In this document: in pieces, positions 7,695 to 16,042 of the stretch
How positions within the stretch are numbered: position 1 is the stretch's first letter
Layout: each line of letters opens with the position of its first letter
Source of the DNA: Pedobacter zeae
Lineage (GTDB): Bacteria; Bacteroidota; Bacteroidia; Sphingobacteriales; Sphingobacteriaceae
Direction: 5' to 3'
Assembly: GCF_014196715.1 (NCBI RefSeq)
Contig: NZ_JACIEF010000003.1
Span: forward strand, 959,874 to 1,023,873
Length of the DNA stretch: 64,000 nt
Program-made: the position numbers and the translations under genes
The notes under the pieces: generated by a model
Databases searched by the model: none
What the model was told of the DNA's origin: nothing
What the model saw: the letters and a program-made list of their open reading frames with translations, nothing else

Positions 7695-10600
7695 ATGAGC
7701 ACATCTAAAACTTTACTCGTACTCCCACTATTGTTGGTTGTTTTTTTTGCCAATGCACAAATGCCAACGTTAAAGGTACAGCAGGCCGGAACGGCCGAAC
7801 AGAAAGAAGCGGTTAAACTTAAAAAACTGGATATAGACGTACAGATAACCGGGAATATTGCCACAACAGTGATGACCATGACTTTCCATAATAACAGCAA
7901 CCGCATTTTAGAGGGTGAACTTACTTTTCCTATGCCCGAAGGGGTTAGCATAAGCCGTTATGCTTTGGATATCAATGGAAAAATGCGTGAAGCGGTACCT
8001 GTAGAAAAAGCAAAAGGAACCGAAGTTTTCGAAAGTATTGAGCGCCGCCGGGTTGATCCTGGTCTGCTGGAGAAGGTCGAAGGAAATAATTTTCGTACCA
8101 GGATTTATCCTTTGCCTGCCAATGGTAGCAGAACCATCATGGTAGGCTACGAAGAGGAGTTAAGTTTTAATAACGCCAATGTTTTACGGTATCACCTGCC
8201 CCTGGATTATAATCAGGCCATTGAAAAATTTACCTTAAAGACAACCGTTTTTGAAAGTGTTATCAAACCGGAACTTGGCGAGCAACCTGATGGCAGTTTT
8301 GATTTAAAAGCCAATGGAAACACTTATGCTGGTGAAATTAATAAAACCAACTACCAACCCAGAACCGGCCTGACCATTAATCTGCCAAAGCGAAATAACC
8401 TCCCTGAGGTACAAATGCAAAAAGCCTCATCCGGTTATTATTTTTTGGTGAATGTTTTTCCAAAAATGGAATACAGGAACCGCAAATGGGCCAATCGTAT
8501 CGGTTTGATCTGGGACGTGTCATTAAGTGGCCTTCAACGCAATACCGATAAAGAGATGGCATTGCTGGATTTAATCATCAAACAAAAACAAAACTTAACC
8601 ATCCAATTGGGCTTAGTAAACAATGGTTTTAAAAACGCGGGTACCTTTGTTATCTCAAACGGCAATTGGTCGGCATTAAAAGATAAATTGCAAAACCTGG
8701 TTTATGATGGGGGTACAAATTTAGGGGCGATAGATGCAAAGAGCATTCAGGCAGATGAGTATCTTTTATTTACCGATGGCTTATCTACCTTCGGAAAAAA
8801 TACAATTGCTTTGAATAAACCTGTTCATTGCATCAATACGGCATTAAAGGCTGATTACAGTACTTTAAAATACATTGCTTTAAAAACAGGAGGGCAATTT
8901 ATCAACCTCAATTCCATTGCTGTTAACGATGCTTTTAACCAGTTAAACCAGCAGAACCTCCAGTTTTTAGGGATCAAAAACGGAAACAGTATCCGGCAAA
9001 CCTACCCTTCAATGAAGGTAAATGTAAACGGGCATTTTTCGCTGGCGGGCATAATGAGCGATTTTAATACCGAATTTACGCTACAATTCGGCTTCGGAAA
9101 CACCGTAGTCGCCGAACAGACCGTTCGCTTAAATGCTACAGAACACGCTTTAAGCAGTATCGATGTACGCCGGGTTTGGGCGCAGAAGAAAATTGCTGAA
9201 CTAGATATTCAATACGAAGAAAATAAAGATGACATCAGCGTTTTAAGCAAACAATTTGGGATCGTTACCAGAAACACCAGTTTAATTGTTTTAGAAAACC
9301 TCGATGATTATCTCCGTTATGATATTACCCCGCCTGTAGAATTACAACAGGATTATAATGCGGTATTGAAACAGCGCAGGGTAAGTCTTTTAGAACAGAA
9401 ACAGGATCTGATCAATGCTGCAATAGCCATGACCAAAGAATTGAAAACCTGGTGGAACACTGATTTTTACCATAAAGGGCAGGAAAAGAAAAAAGAAAGA
9501 TACCCTGATCCCGATCAAAGGGTTGCAGGGGTAGAACCAATTGGCGATGTAACAAGAACGGAGGTTGTTAAAGCAGCTGAGATGGTGGTTCCGCCCATGC
9601 CGCAAGCTGCAGCTGCCAGCAGAGATAAAGAAACGAACCAACTCAATGAGGTGGTGGTTATAGGCTATACTGCCCAACGAAAGAGCGCTGTTGCAGCAGC
9701 GGTTACAACCATAAGGGGAAATGTTTCAAATGCGCTTGAGGGCAGGCTTGCGGGCGTGCAGGTAAATCAGAATAGTGCCTTGAGAATGCCGCCGGCACCA
9801 GCGCCGCAACAACCCGCTATCTTGATCCCCGAATTTAAAAGCGATAAGGATTATATGAAGCATTTGGCGGGTAGCCCTGACAGTGCTTACCAGGCCTATT
9901 TAAAAATGCGATCGAAATATATTTCTACACCCATGTTCTATTTTGATGTAGCCAATTGGTTTTACCAGCAGAAAGACAGTGTAAGGGCTTTAACCATTTT
10001 GAGCAATATTGCCGATTTGGATCTCGAAAACGCTGATTTATATAAAACCCTGGCTTATAAATTAAAACAGACAGGTAATTATAAAGATGAACTTTTTATT
10101 ACCCAAAAGGTTTTGCAATGGCGGCCAATGGATGCGCAGAGCTATCGCGATTATGCCCTGGCCCTTGCCGATAATAGGCAGTACCAGGCGGCGCTCGATA
10201 ACCTGTACAAAGTGCTTACCCAAAGCTATAATCCTCAGATTGCCGACAGGGATCAGGGGATTGAAGAGATTGTAATTTCAGAAATGAATAACCTAATTAC
10301 CAAATATGGCAATAGCATCAGCACGAAGGGAATTGATAAGCGCTTGATCCAGCCGCTGCCTGTAGATGTTCGTGTGGTACTCAACTGGAATAAAAATGAT
10401 ACCGATATCGACCTTTGGTTAACCGATCCTACCGGCGAAAAGGGATTTTATGGAAATTCGAGGACGAAAATAGGCGGAAGAATCAGCAACGATTTTACCT
10501 CGGGTTACGGCCCCGAACAGTTTATGATTAAAAAAGCCATAAAAGGCAAATACAAGATAGAAGTGAATTATTATGGCGACCGGCGGATCAACATCAGCGG

Positions 10601-10727
10601 ACCAACAACGGTAACTGCTGAGATTTATACTCAATATGCAACCGGTAAACAGCAGCGCAAGGTAATTGTAATGCCGCTGGTAGCCAACCAGGGAAAAGGA
10701 AATTTTGTGGGTGAATTTAATTTTTAA
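7695..10727 (+). CDS. VIT/VWA protein with SusC-like plug fragment, TPR and DUF2135
   Basis: A 1010-residue exported protein with an unusual domain string. A signal peptide (1-21) is followed by a VIT domain (about 40-160), then a VWA-like fold (about 265-405) with an apparently complete MIDAS: DVSLS (274-278), Thr341 in DGGTNLG and Asp361 in LFTDG. After a linker, residues 651-690 read like the start of a SusC/RagA plug (NEVVVIGYTAQ, then ALEGRLAGVQV), but no beta-barrel follows. A Pro-rich stretch leads to TPR-like repeats (about 744-840) and a DUF2135 beta-sandwich (about 890-995). VIT-VWA proteins usually mediate metal-dependent protein contacts at the envelope. The role here is unknown. 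It is monocistronic. Confidence 0.85.
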   Translation: MSTSKTLLVLPLLLVVFFANAQMPTLKVQQAGTAEQKEAVKLKKLDIDVQITGNIATTVMTMTFHNNSNRILEGELTFPMPEGVSISRYALDINGKMREAVPVEKAKGTEVFESIERRRVDPGLLEKVEGNNFRTRIYPLPANGSRTIMVGYEEELSFNNANVLRYHLPLDYNQAIEKFTLKTTVFESVIKPELGEQPDGSFDLKANGNTYAGEINKTNYQPRTGLTINLPKRNNLPEVQMQKASSGYYFLVNVFPKMEYRNRKWANRIGLIWDVSLSGLQRNTDKEMALLDLIIKQKQNLTIQLGLVNNGFKNAGTFVISNGNWSALKDKLQNLVYDGGTNLGAIDAKSIQADEYLLFTDGLSTFGKNTIALNKPVHCINTALKADYSTLKYIALKTGGQFINLNSIAVNDAFNQLNQQNLQFLGIKNGNSIRQTYPSMKVNVNGHFSLAGIMSDFNTEFTLQFGFGNTVVAEQTVRLNATEHALSSIDVRRVWAQKKIAELDIQYEENKDDISVLSKQFGIVTRNTSLIVLENLDDYLRYDITPPVELQQDYNAVLKQRRVSLLEQKQDLINAAIAMTKELKTWWNTDFYHKGQEKKKERYPDPDQRVAGVEPIGDVTRTEVVKAAEMVVPPMPQAAAASRDKETNQLNEVVVIGYTAQRKSAVAAAVTTIRGNVSNALEGRLAGVQVNQNSALRMPPAPAPQQPAILIPEFKSDKDYMKHLAGSPDSAYQAYLKMRSKYISTPMFYFDVANWFYQQKDSVRALTILSNIADLDLENADLYKTLAYKLKQTGNYKDELFITQKVLQWRPMDAQSYRDYALALADNRQYQAALDNLYKVLTQSYNPQIADRDQGIEEIVISEMNNLITKYGNSISTKGIDKRLIQPLPVDVRVVLNWNKNDTDIDLWLTDPTGEKGFYGNSRTKIGGRISNDFTSGYGPEQFMIKKAIKGKYKIEVNYYGDRRINISGPTTVTAEIYTQYATGKQQRKVIVMPLVANQGKGNFVGEFNF

Positions 10728-10765
10728 TTGAAATTACGCCGATAAACGGATTATACAAGTCATGT

Positions 10766-10801
10766 TGGTTTGTTGCTTCATTAAATTAAAGCAACAAACC
10801 A
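10766..10801. repeat. Perfect inverted repeat between convergent genes (terminator-like)
   Basis: TGGTTTGTTGCTT (10766-10778) and AAGCAACAAACCA (10789-10801) form a 13-bp perfect stem over a 10-nt loop. The right arm covers the last codons and abuts the stop codon of the minus-strand nucleotidase gene. No T-run follows on either strand, so termination is inferred only from its place between converging genes. Confidence 0.6.
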
Positions 10802-11306
10802 GCTACTTCTTCCCAGGTGTTTACGCGTTCGTATTGGGTAATGAGTAAGTTATGTGGTGAGGTAAACAACAGTGGCCTACCTTTAAATCCAACAAAATTT
10901 TTAATACGGTCGTCGATCATGATGTCTGCTTCACAATTTTGTTTCCACAAAACATGATGTGCTGCCAGTCGATAAAAGGAAAATGTTCGGCCATCCAATC
11001 GTATTTGTCTATAAGCGAGTTACGGAATTCCATCGCCGCCGAAACGATATAGACATCGTATTTTTGTTGCAGGGCTTTAATTACCCGCTGGCTATCAGGA
11101 ATGACTTCCATATCGCGAAAAAAGCCTGGTTCGTTAATATATTCGAACCATTTTTGGTTAACTTCTTGCGGAACATGGTGATAAATTTCATTGCCGGCTT
11201 CTATTTTTAAATCGAGCGGAACGTTATAATCGCGGTTATAGAGTTTAATAAATTTTCCGAGGGCGTCGGCAATTACCTCGTCCATGTCAATTGCAATTCT
11301 TTCCAT
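10786..11306 (-). pseudogene. 5'(3')-deoxyribonucleotidase, single-base frameshift
   Basis: HAD-superfamily nucleotidase that would dephosphorylate deoxynucleoside monophosphates. From the ATG at 11306 the frame reads MERIAIDMDEVIADALGKF, with the nucleophile motif DMDEV, and continues to HIMFCGNKIVK near 10931, where it runs into a stop four codons later. The rest of the family sequence (ADIMIDDRIKNFVGFKGRPL to NTWEEVAGLLL) continues in another frame to a stop at 10786. Adding one base at about 10930-10931, in a run reading GAAGC on the minus strand, restores one open frame of 173 codons. So this is either a recent inactivating deletion or a sequencing error. Both halves look fully conserved, which favours a very recent event or an error. 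Confidence 0.85.
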
Positions 11307-11386
11307 TTGGTATCTGCAAATATTTTGGCGCAAATATCCTGAAAACAAAGAAATTAAACTATGTTTTTAATTTCCAGTATTTTACT

Positions 11387-11394
11387 TATCTTTG
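11387..11394 (+). promoter_or_regulatory. -7 promoter box of rpsP
   Basis: TATCTTTG at 11387-11394 matches TAnnTTTG. It predicts a leader of about 50 nt before the rpsP ATG at 11449. No clear -33 TTTG is seen; a T-run lies at the expected distance. Confidence 0.5.
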
Positions 11395-11448
11395 CAGCCC
11401 GCAGCATGAAGCTCCGGGACTATGTTGAATACATAAATACAAAAGAAA

Positions 11449-12009
11449 ATGGCAACTAAAATCAGATTGCAAAGATTCGGTAAAAAAGGGAAACCTTTTT
11501 TCCACGTTGTGGTAGCAGATTCACGTGCTCCACGTGATGGTAAATTTATTGAGCGTTTAGGTTCTTATAACCCAAACACCAATCCTGCCACCATCGAAAT
11601 TGACTTCGAAAAAACTTTAGCTTGGGTTAACAGTGGTGCACAACCAACTGATACTGCCCGTGCTATCCTTTCTTACAAAGGTGTTTTATACAAAAAACAC
11701 TTGGAAGGTGGTGTTAAAAAAGGCGCTTTAACTCAAGAGCAGGCAGATGAAAAATTCGCAGCCTGGTTAGATGCCAAAGCAGGTAAAATTTCTGGTAAAT
11801 CAGAAAGTTTAGCGGCTTCAAAAGCAGATGCGCGTAAAGCGGCATTAGCGGCAGAAGCGAAGAAAAAAGAAGATAAAGCAGCAGCTATCGCAGCTAAAAA
11901 TGCACCCGTTGCAGAAGAGGTTGTGGAAGAAGAAGCACCAGCTGTTGAGGCTGAAGCAACTGAAGAAGCTCCTGCAGCAGAAGCTCCTAAAGAAGAAGGA
12001 GCAGAATAA
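11449..12009 (+). CDS. rpsP: 30S ribosomal protein S16 with long acidic tail
   Basis: Small-subunit protein needed for 30S assembly. The first 80 or so residues are standard bS16 (MATKIRLQRFGKKGKPFFHV, then DSRAPRDGKFIERLGSYNP). The protein is 186 residues rather than the usual 80-90, because a Lys/Ala-rich middle and an Ala/Glu-rich low-complexity tail (from about residue 120) follow. Such tails are seen in other Bacteroidota S16 proteins. It heads the rpsP-rimM-trmD-rplS region, but a terminator after it separates it from rimM. Confidence 0.97.
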   Translation: MATKIRLQRFGKKGKPFFHVVVADSRAPRDGKFIERLGSYNPNTNPATIEIDFEKTLAWVNSGAQPTDTARAILSYKGVLYKKHLEGGVKKGALTQEQADEKFAAWLDAKAGKISGKSESLAASKADARKAALAAEAKKKEDKAAAIAAKNAPVAEEVVEEEAPAVEAEATEEAPAAEAPKEEGAE

Positions 12010-12027
12010 TTTAATTATTCCGTTCAA

Positions 12028-12066
12028 AAAAATAGCGTTCCGAAATCCGGAACGCTATTTTTATTT
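12028..12066 (+). terminator. Intrinsic terminator of rpsP
   Basis: AAAAATAGCGTTCCG (12028-12042) pairs perfectly with CGGAACGCTATTTTT (12048-12062) over a 5-nt loop, ending in a T-rich tract. It starts 19 bp after the rpsP stop. Confidence 0.85.
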
Positions 12067-12089
12067 AGAAGATATTATTATTTACAGTT

Positions 12090-12115
12090 CGTCATGCTGA
12101 ACTTGTTTCAGCATC
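12090..12115 (+). repeat. Dispersed palindromic repeat, copy A
   Basis: Intergenic palindrome of the form GTCATGCTGAA-N-TTGTTTCAGCATC; arms GATGCTGAAA and its complement flank a short A/T centre. Related copies lie at 16043-16112 (two, inverted), 21965-21992 and 50131-50157, always outside genes. Confidence 0.7.
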
Positions 12116-12196
12116 TGTATCACCACAAGGTCCAGAGCTAAATTACTTTCGGTGGGCTCGTAAAAGCTCGGTTCGGGGAGACGATTGAATTTGAAT

Positions 12197-12724
12197 ATGA
12201 AACACGAAGAAGCATTTTACATCGGTTACGTTACCAAAACCAGGGGTTTAAAGGGAGAAGTTCAGGTATTTTTCGAATTTGATGAATACGAAGAGCTTGA
12301 ATTTGATGTGGTTTTTGCTGATATGAACGGCAAGTTGGTGCCTTATTTCGTGTCTTCGGCAAAATTGCAGGCCAATAAAACGGGTTATTTTAATTTTGAT
12401 GATGCCGATCATATCGATAAAGTACAACCCTTGTTAAAAAAGAAATTGTACCTGCCCCTGTCGAAAATGCCCGAACGCGAAGAAGGAGAGTTTTTCTATA
12501 CGGATTTTAAAGGTTATTTGGCCATTGATGAAACTTTGGGCGAATTGGGCGAAATTTTGGAAGTAAACGAGTATCCACAGCAATTTTTGGCCTCGGTGAT
12601 GTATAAAGAAACTGAAATCCTGTTCCCCTTAAATGAAGATTTTATTGTAGAATATGATGAGGATGAAAAGATTTTAACAGTCGATTTGCCTGAAGGCCTG
12701 CTGGATGTTTATTTAGAGAAATAG
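12197..12724 (+). CDS. rimM: Ribosome maturation factor RimM
   Basis: Assembly factor that binds S19 and helps mature the 30S head and the 3' part of 16S rRNA. The 175-residue protein has the N-terminal RimM barrel with IGYVTKTRGLKGEVQVFFEF at the start, and a PRC-barrel-like C-terminal half ending FPLNEDFIVEYDEDEKILTV then LPEGLLDVYLEK. I chose ATG 12197 over the in-frame TTG at 12185, since the conserved region begins directly after it. It is separated from rpsP by a terminator and a palindromic repeat. Confidence 0.95.
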   Translation: MKHEEAFYIGYVTKTRGLKGEVQVFFEFDEYEELEFDVVFADMNGKLVPYFVSSAKLQANKTGYFNFDDADHIDKVQPLLKKKLYLPLSKMPEREEGEFFYTDFKGYLAIDETLGELGEILEVNEYPQQFLASVMYKETEILFPLNEDFIVEYDEDEKILTVDLPEGLLDVYLEK

Positions 12725-12766
12725 ACCTTGCAGAAACTTTTTAGGCGGTATTTCGTTTTACCTCGT

Positions 12767-13366
12767 ATGAGGTGCTTATCTATTTTAATACTTGTAGTAC
12801 TAACCATAGGCTGTAACCGAAAAGAAAATAAAACGATACAGGTTGCAAAAGTACGGCAGGTAACTCAGCAGGATTCAATTGAAGCGACGGGCTTAAAAGC
12901 ATTAACCGCTTTGCAAGCCAAAAATTACGAGGCTTTTGCCGCACTATTCCATCCCACAGAGGGCGTTCGGTTCTCGCCTTATGGTTTTATCGATCCTACA
13001 CACAAACAAGTGCTGGCCAAAGACTTTCTTGAAGCAATAAAACGTAACTGGATTTTAACCTGGGGCCATGTTGACGGAAGCGGCGAAGCCATCAAAATCA
13101 GGGTAAAGGCCTATATTGATCAGTTTATTTACAATGCCGATTATCTGCATGCACCGCAGAAAAGCTATGATGCGGTAATAGGCAAAGGCAATTCAATCGA
13201 TAACCTGAAGGATGCCTACCCACAACTCCATTTTACAGAATATCATTTTAAAGGTTTTGACGAAAAGTACAAGGGACTGGATTGGACCAGCCTGCGGTTT
13301 GTTTTTAAAAAATACAACAATTCCTATTACCTGGTTGCCGTTATTCACGACCAGTGGACGGTTTAA
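12767..13366 (+). CDS. Putative lipoprotein of unknown function
   Basis: Not recognised as a named family. From ATG 12767 the protein has 199 residues and begins MRCLSILILVVLTIGC, a short lipoprotein signal with the lipobox LTIGC, so the mature protein would be lipid-anchored. An in-frame TTG at 12728, 3 bp after rimM, would add 13 residues (RRYFVLPR type) and make a longer n-region; the ATG is preferred but the choice is not certain. The mature part is mixed alpha/beta with TSLRFVFKKYNNSYYLVAVI near the end, similar in feel to NTF2-like folds. It sits between rimM and trmD on the same strand. Confidence 0.8.
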   Translation: MRCLSILILVVLTIGCNRKENKTIQVAKVRQVTQQDSIEATGLKALTALQAKNYEAFAALFHPTEGVRFSPYGFIDPTHKQVLAKDFLEAIKRNWILTWGHVDGSGEAIKIRVKAYIDQFIYNADYLHAPQKSYDAVIGKGNSIDNLKDAYPQLHFTEYHFKGFDEKYKGLDWTSLRFVFKKYNNSYYLVAVIHDQWTV

Positions 13367-13526
13367 GTGAATCGAACTATAGTTTCTGATAACCGAAGAG
13401 GAAAAACGGATTTTTAAGCTTTTCCCAAAAACGCAGGTGATTATCAATGATAAAGGGCCAGAACTGAAAGTAATAAAAGAGATGAGGTAAAAATCTACTT
13501 TGGTTTAAAGACTCAGACTAAAGACT

Positions 13527-13534
13527 TACCTTTG
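13527..13534 (+). promoter_or_regulatory. -7 promoter box of trmD, start-proximal
   Basis: TACCTTTG at 13527-13534 is an exact -7 consensus and leaves only four bases before the trmD ATG (13539), which places the predicted transcription start at or next to the A of the start codon. Confidence 0.55.
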
Positions 13535-13538
13535 CGCT

Positions 13539-14213
13539 ATGCGTTTCGATATAATAACTGTTTTACCCGCCCTGCTGGAAAGTCCTTTTGCCCATTCCAT
13601 TCTGCACCGTGCGCAGAAAAAGGGGCTTGCCGAAATTGTAGTGCATAACTTACGTGATTATGCGACCAACAAGCAAAAAAGTGTAGATGATTATCAGTAC
13701 GGTGGTGGCAGTGGGATGGTGATGAGTATTGAACCTTTTGCGGCCTGTATTGAAAAACTTCAATCTGAAAGGGAGTACGATGAAATTATTTTCATGACTC
13801 CTGATGGCGTAACCTTAAATCAGAGCACAGCCAATGAGCTTTCCATTAAAAAGAATATCATTATTTTGTGTGGCCACTATAAAGGCATAGATCAGCGCAT
13901 ACGCGATATCTTTGTAACCCGGGAAATTTCGGTGGGCGATTATGTTTTAAGCGGAGGAGAGCTACCTGCTGCGATTGTGGTTGATGCGGTAGTACGTTTA
14001 ATCCCGGGTGTTTTGAATGATGAAACCTCTGCACTGTCAGACAGTTTTCAGGGCGACTTGCTTGATGCCCCGGTTTATACCCGGCCGGCCGATTGGCGCG
14101 GGCATAAGGTGCCTGATGTTTTACTAAGCGGACACGAAGCAAAAGTGAATGAATGGAGACATGAACAGGCCTTGGAGCGAACCAAAATCCGCCGTCCTGA
14201 TCTTTTGGAATAG
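13539..14213 (+). CDS. trmD: tRNA (guanine37-N1)-methyltransferase TrmD
   Basis: Methylates G37 next to the anticodon of tRNAs reading CNN and GGG, preventing +1 frameshifting. The 224-residue protein has the SPOUT trefoil-knot motifs GGGSGMVM (55-62), CGHYKGIDQR (111-120) and GDYVLSGGE (133-141), followed by YTRPADWRG and VPDVLLSGHEAKVNEWR, which form the tRNA-binding C-terminal part. Length is normal. It is followed after 138 bp by rplS, as in many bacteria. Its promoter box is so close to the ATG that a leaderless message is predicted. Confidence 0.98.
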   Translation: MRFDIITVLPALLESPFAHSILHRAQKKGLAEIVVHNLRDYATNKQKSVDDYQYGGGSGMVMSIEPFAACIEKLQSEREYDEIIFMTPDGVTLNQSTANELSIKKNIIILCGHYKGIDQRIRDIFVTREISVGDYVLSGGELPAAIVVDAVVRLIPGVLNDETSALSDSFQGDLLDAPVYTRPADWRGHKVPDVLLSGHEAKVNEWRHEQALERTKIRRPDLLE

Positions 14214-14351
14214 AAGCATTTAACACGCCGTAATGTGGAATTCGTAAAGATTGTGGAAAAAATTAAAATAGGTTTTTTTATATCAAAAAAAATCCCTAAT
14301 ATTGCAATCCGATTTTCAAGGTAAAGAAAGTTGGTTTAATAGCTTAAAATC

Positions 14352-14699
14352 ATGGATTTAGTAAAATTTGTTGAAGAGCAGGCCATCGCGAAAAAAGATT
14401 TTCCTGCGTTCAAGTCTGGCGATACAGTGAGCGTACACTATAAAATTCGCGAAGGTAATAAAGAACGTGTTCAAATTTACCAGGGTGTTGTAATACAACG
14501 TAACAGTGCAGGTGCTAATGAAACCTTCACCGTTCGTAAAATGAGCAACGGCGTTGGTGTTGAGCGTATTTTCCCTTTTAGTTCTCCAAACATCGAGAAA
14601 GTAGAAGTGAATAGCTTTGGTAAGGTTCGTAGAGCGAAATTGTTCTATTTACGTGCTTTAACCGGTAAAGCTGCCCGTATCAAATCTTTAAGAAAATAA
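14352..14699 (+). CDS. rplS: 50S ribosomal protein L19
   Basis: Protein at the 30S-50S interface. The 115 residues match bL19 throughout: FKSGDTVSVHYKIREGNKER, VQIYQGVVIQRN, a basic FTVRKMSNGVGVERIFP segment and the end VRRAKLFYLRALTGKAARI. Length is normal. It follows trmD by 138 bp; a TAATATTG sequence at 14297-14304, one base off the -7 consensus, may give it its own promoter. A terminator follows. Confidence 0.98.
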   Translation: MDLVKFVEEQAIAKKDFPAFKSGDTVSVHYKIREGNKERVQIYQGVVIQRNSAGANETFTVRKMSNGVGVERIFPFSSPNIEKVEVNSFGKVRRAKLFYLRALTGKAARIKSLRK

Positions 14700-14721
14700 T
14701 ATTCTTTATTATAAGATATAG

Positions 14722-14753
14722 CCTTCACGATTAATTTCGTGGAGGTTTTTTTG
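14722..14753 (+). terminator. Intrinsic terminator of rplS
   Basis: CCTTCACGA (14722-14730) pairs with TCGTGGAGG (14737-14745, one G-T pair) and is followed by a run of seven T residues. The mscS promoter box begins five bases after the T-run. Confidence 0.8.
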
Positions 14754-14757
14754 TTTG

Positions 14758-14765
14758 TACCTTTG
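14758..14765 (+). promoter_or_regulatory. -7 promoter box of the mscS gene, start-proximal
   Basis: TACCTTTG at 14758-14765, the same eight bases as at trmD, with four bases to the ATG at 14770. It abuts the rplS terminator. Confidence 0.55.
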
Positions 14766-14769
14766 TTAA

Positions 14770-15945
14770 ATGTTAGATTCTGCTTTTTTCAACCAAGTAT
14801 TTTGGGGCAATACCGTAAAAGCCTATTTCCTTTTCGGAGGCATACTTTTTTTAGGCTTAGTTTTTAAGAATATCGTTTCTAAACTGTTAAGCAGGTTACT
14901 GTTTAAGCTTTTCAGGAACTTTTCCAATCAATCGCATAACGATGCTTTCGTTGCCTTATTGGTAAAACCCATTGAAGTTTTTATCCTGCTAACTACCCTT
15001 TATCTTTCCATCAACCAGTTAAAACACCCCTTAGAGGTGCCTGTATTCCATTACAGCAAATTAATCGGAAAGGTTAAAGAGTTGATACCGGTAACTATAG
15101 GCGATTGTGTCGACCGGATATTTCTATTTGGCATTATCCTATCAATCTTTTGGATTATTTTAAGAATAATCGACTTCATTAGCCACGTGCTGCTCTATAA
15201 AGCTTCGCTTACCGATAATAAGGCCGATGATCAGCTGGTACCCTTTTTAAAGGAGTTGTTTAAAACGATCGTCATTTTTATCGGTTTTTTCACCCTTTTA
15301 GGTTTTGTTTTCGAGGTAAATGTATTAACGCTCATTACCGGATTGGGTATTGGCGGTATTGCCATTGCTTTGGCGGCTAAGGAGAGTTTAGAAAACCTGA
15401 TTGGCTCTTTTACGATCTTTCTGGACAAGCCTTTTACTGTTGGCGACCTCGTAAAAGTTGACGGTGTGGAGGGAACAGTAGAAAAGGTAGGTTTTAGGAG
15501 TACCAGGATCAGAACTTCGGAAAAAACCATGGCTACCCTACCGAATAGGGGTATGATAGACGGTGTTTTAGAAAATCTTTCGTTAAGAAATTCACGTAAG
15601 GTATCGTTTGTGATCGGACTTACTTACGAAACCAGTTCTGATTCGTTAAGAAAAATTATAACCGAAATTGAAAGTTACATCAATGATCACGAGGGTACCA
15701 GCGACGATGGCAATGCTTCTTTTAAAAGCTTTGGTGATTCGGGATTAAACGTTGAGATCAATTATTTTGTAACCATACTTAATTATGCTGATTTCCTTAA
15801 AATCAGGCAGGAAATCAACCTGGAGATTATGGATATTGTGATCCGGAATAAATCAGATTTTGCCTACCCGACACAACGCTTGATCAGCGACAGGCCCGCT
15901 AGCAATACTTCCGAAAAAGAAGTGGGTAATGATACTACGGATTAG
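14770..15945 (+). CDS. Small-conductance mechanosensitive channel (MscS family)
   Basis: Inner-membrane channel that opens under hypo-osmotic tension. The 391-residue protein has hydrophobic helices at about 16-36, 62-82, 115-140 and 163-183, followed by the Gly/Ala-rich pore helix GLGIGGIAIALAAKESLENL (191-210) and the conserved DKPFTVGDLVKVDGVEGTVE beta-domain, then an alpha/beta C-terminal vestibule. It has more TM helices than E. coli MscS, as in the longer family members. It is alone between two terminators and has a start-proximal promoter. Confidence 0.93.
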   Translation: MLDSAFFNQVFWGNTVKAYFLFGGILFLGLVFKNIVSKLLSRLLFKLFRNFSNQSHNDAFVALLVKPIEVFILLTTLYLSINQLKHPLEVPVFHYSKLIGKVKELIPVTIGDCVDRIFLFGIILSIFWIILRIIDFISHVLLYKASLTDNKADDQLVPFLKELFKTIVIFIGFFTLLGFVFEVNVLTLITGLGIGGIAIALAAKESLENLIGSFTIFLDKPFTVGDLVKVDGVEGTVEKVGFRSTRIRTSEKTMATLPNRGMIDGVLENLSLRNSRKVSFVIGLTYETSSDSLRKIITEIESYINDHEGTSDDGNASFKSFGDSGLNVEINYFVTILNYADFLKIRQEINLEIMDIVIRNKSDFAYPTQRLISDRPASNTSEKEVGNDTTD

Positions 15946-16042
15946 ATCAATTTCCATGAAGGACTTCTGGCGGTATTTATCTTTACGAGTTTCGATTAAT
16001 ACCCTATCTTCCGAGGTATGCCATTGAGATTTTTGCGAAGAG

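Noticed and set aside
9640..9830. The plug-like part of the VIT protein as the remnant of a broken TonB receptor gene
   Set aside because: The frame is continuous through it, no barrel sequence follows, and TPR and DUF2135 domains come after in frame; a built-in segment is more likely.
11394..11448. A ribosomal-protein leader structure before rpsP
   Set aside because: Only weak pairing is visible by eye in a 50-nt leader; a covariance search would be needed to claim it.
12185..12196. TTG start for rimM
   Set aside because: It adds four residues before the conserved region; ATG 12197 is in frame and fits the family.
13367..13526. A possible tRNA T-loop (minus GTTCGATTCAC)
   Set aside because: No matching acceptor, anticodon or D arms are present around it.
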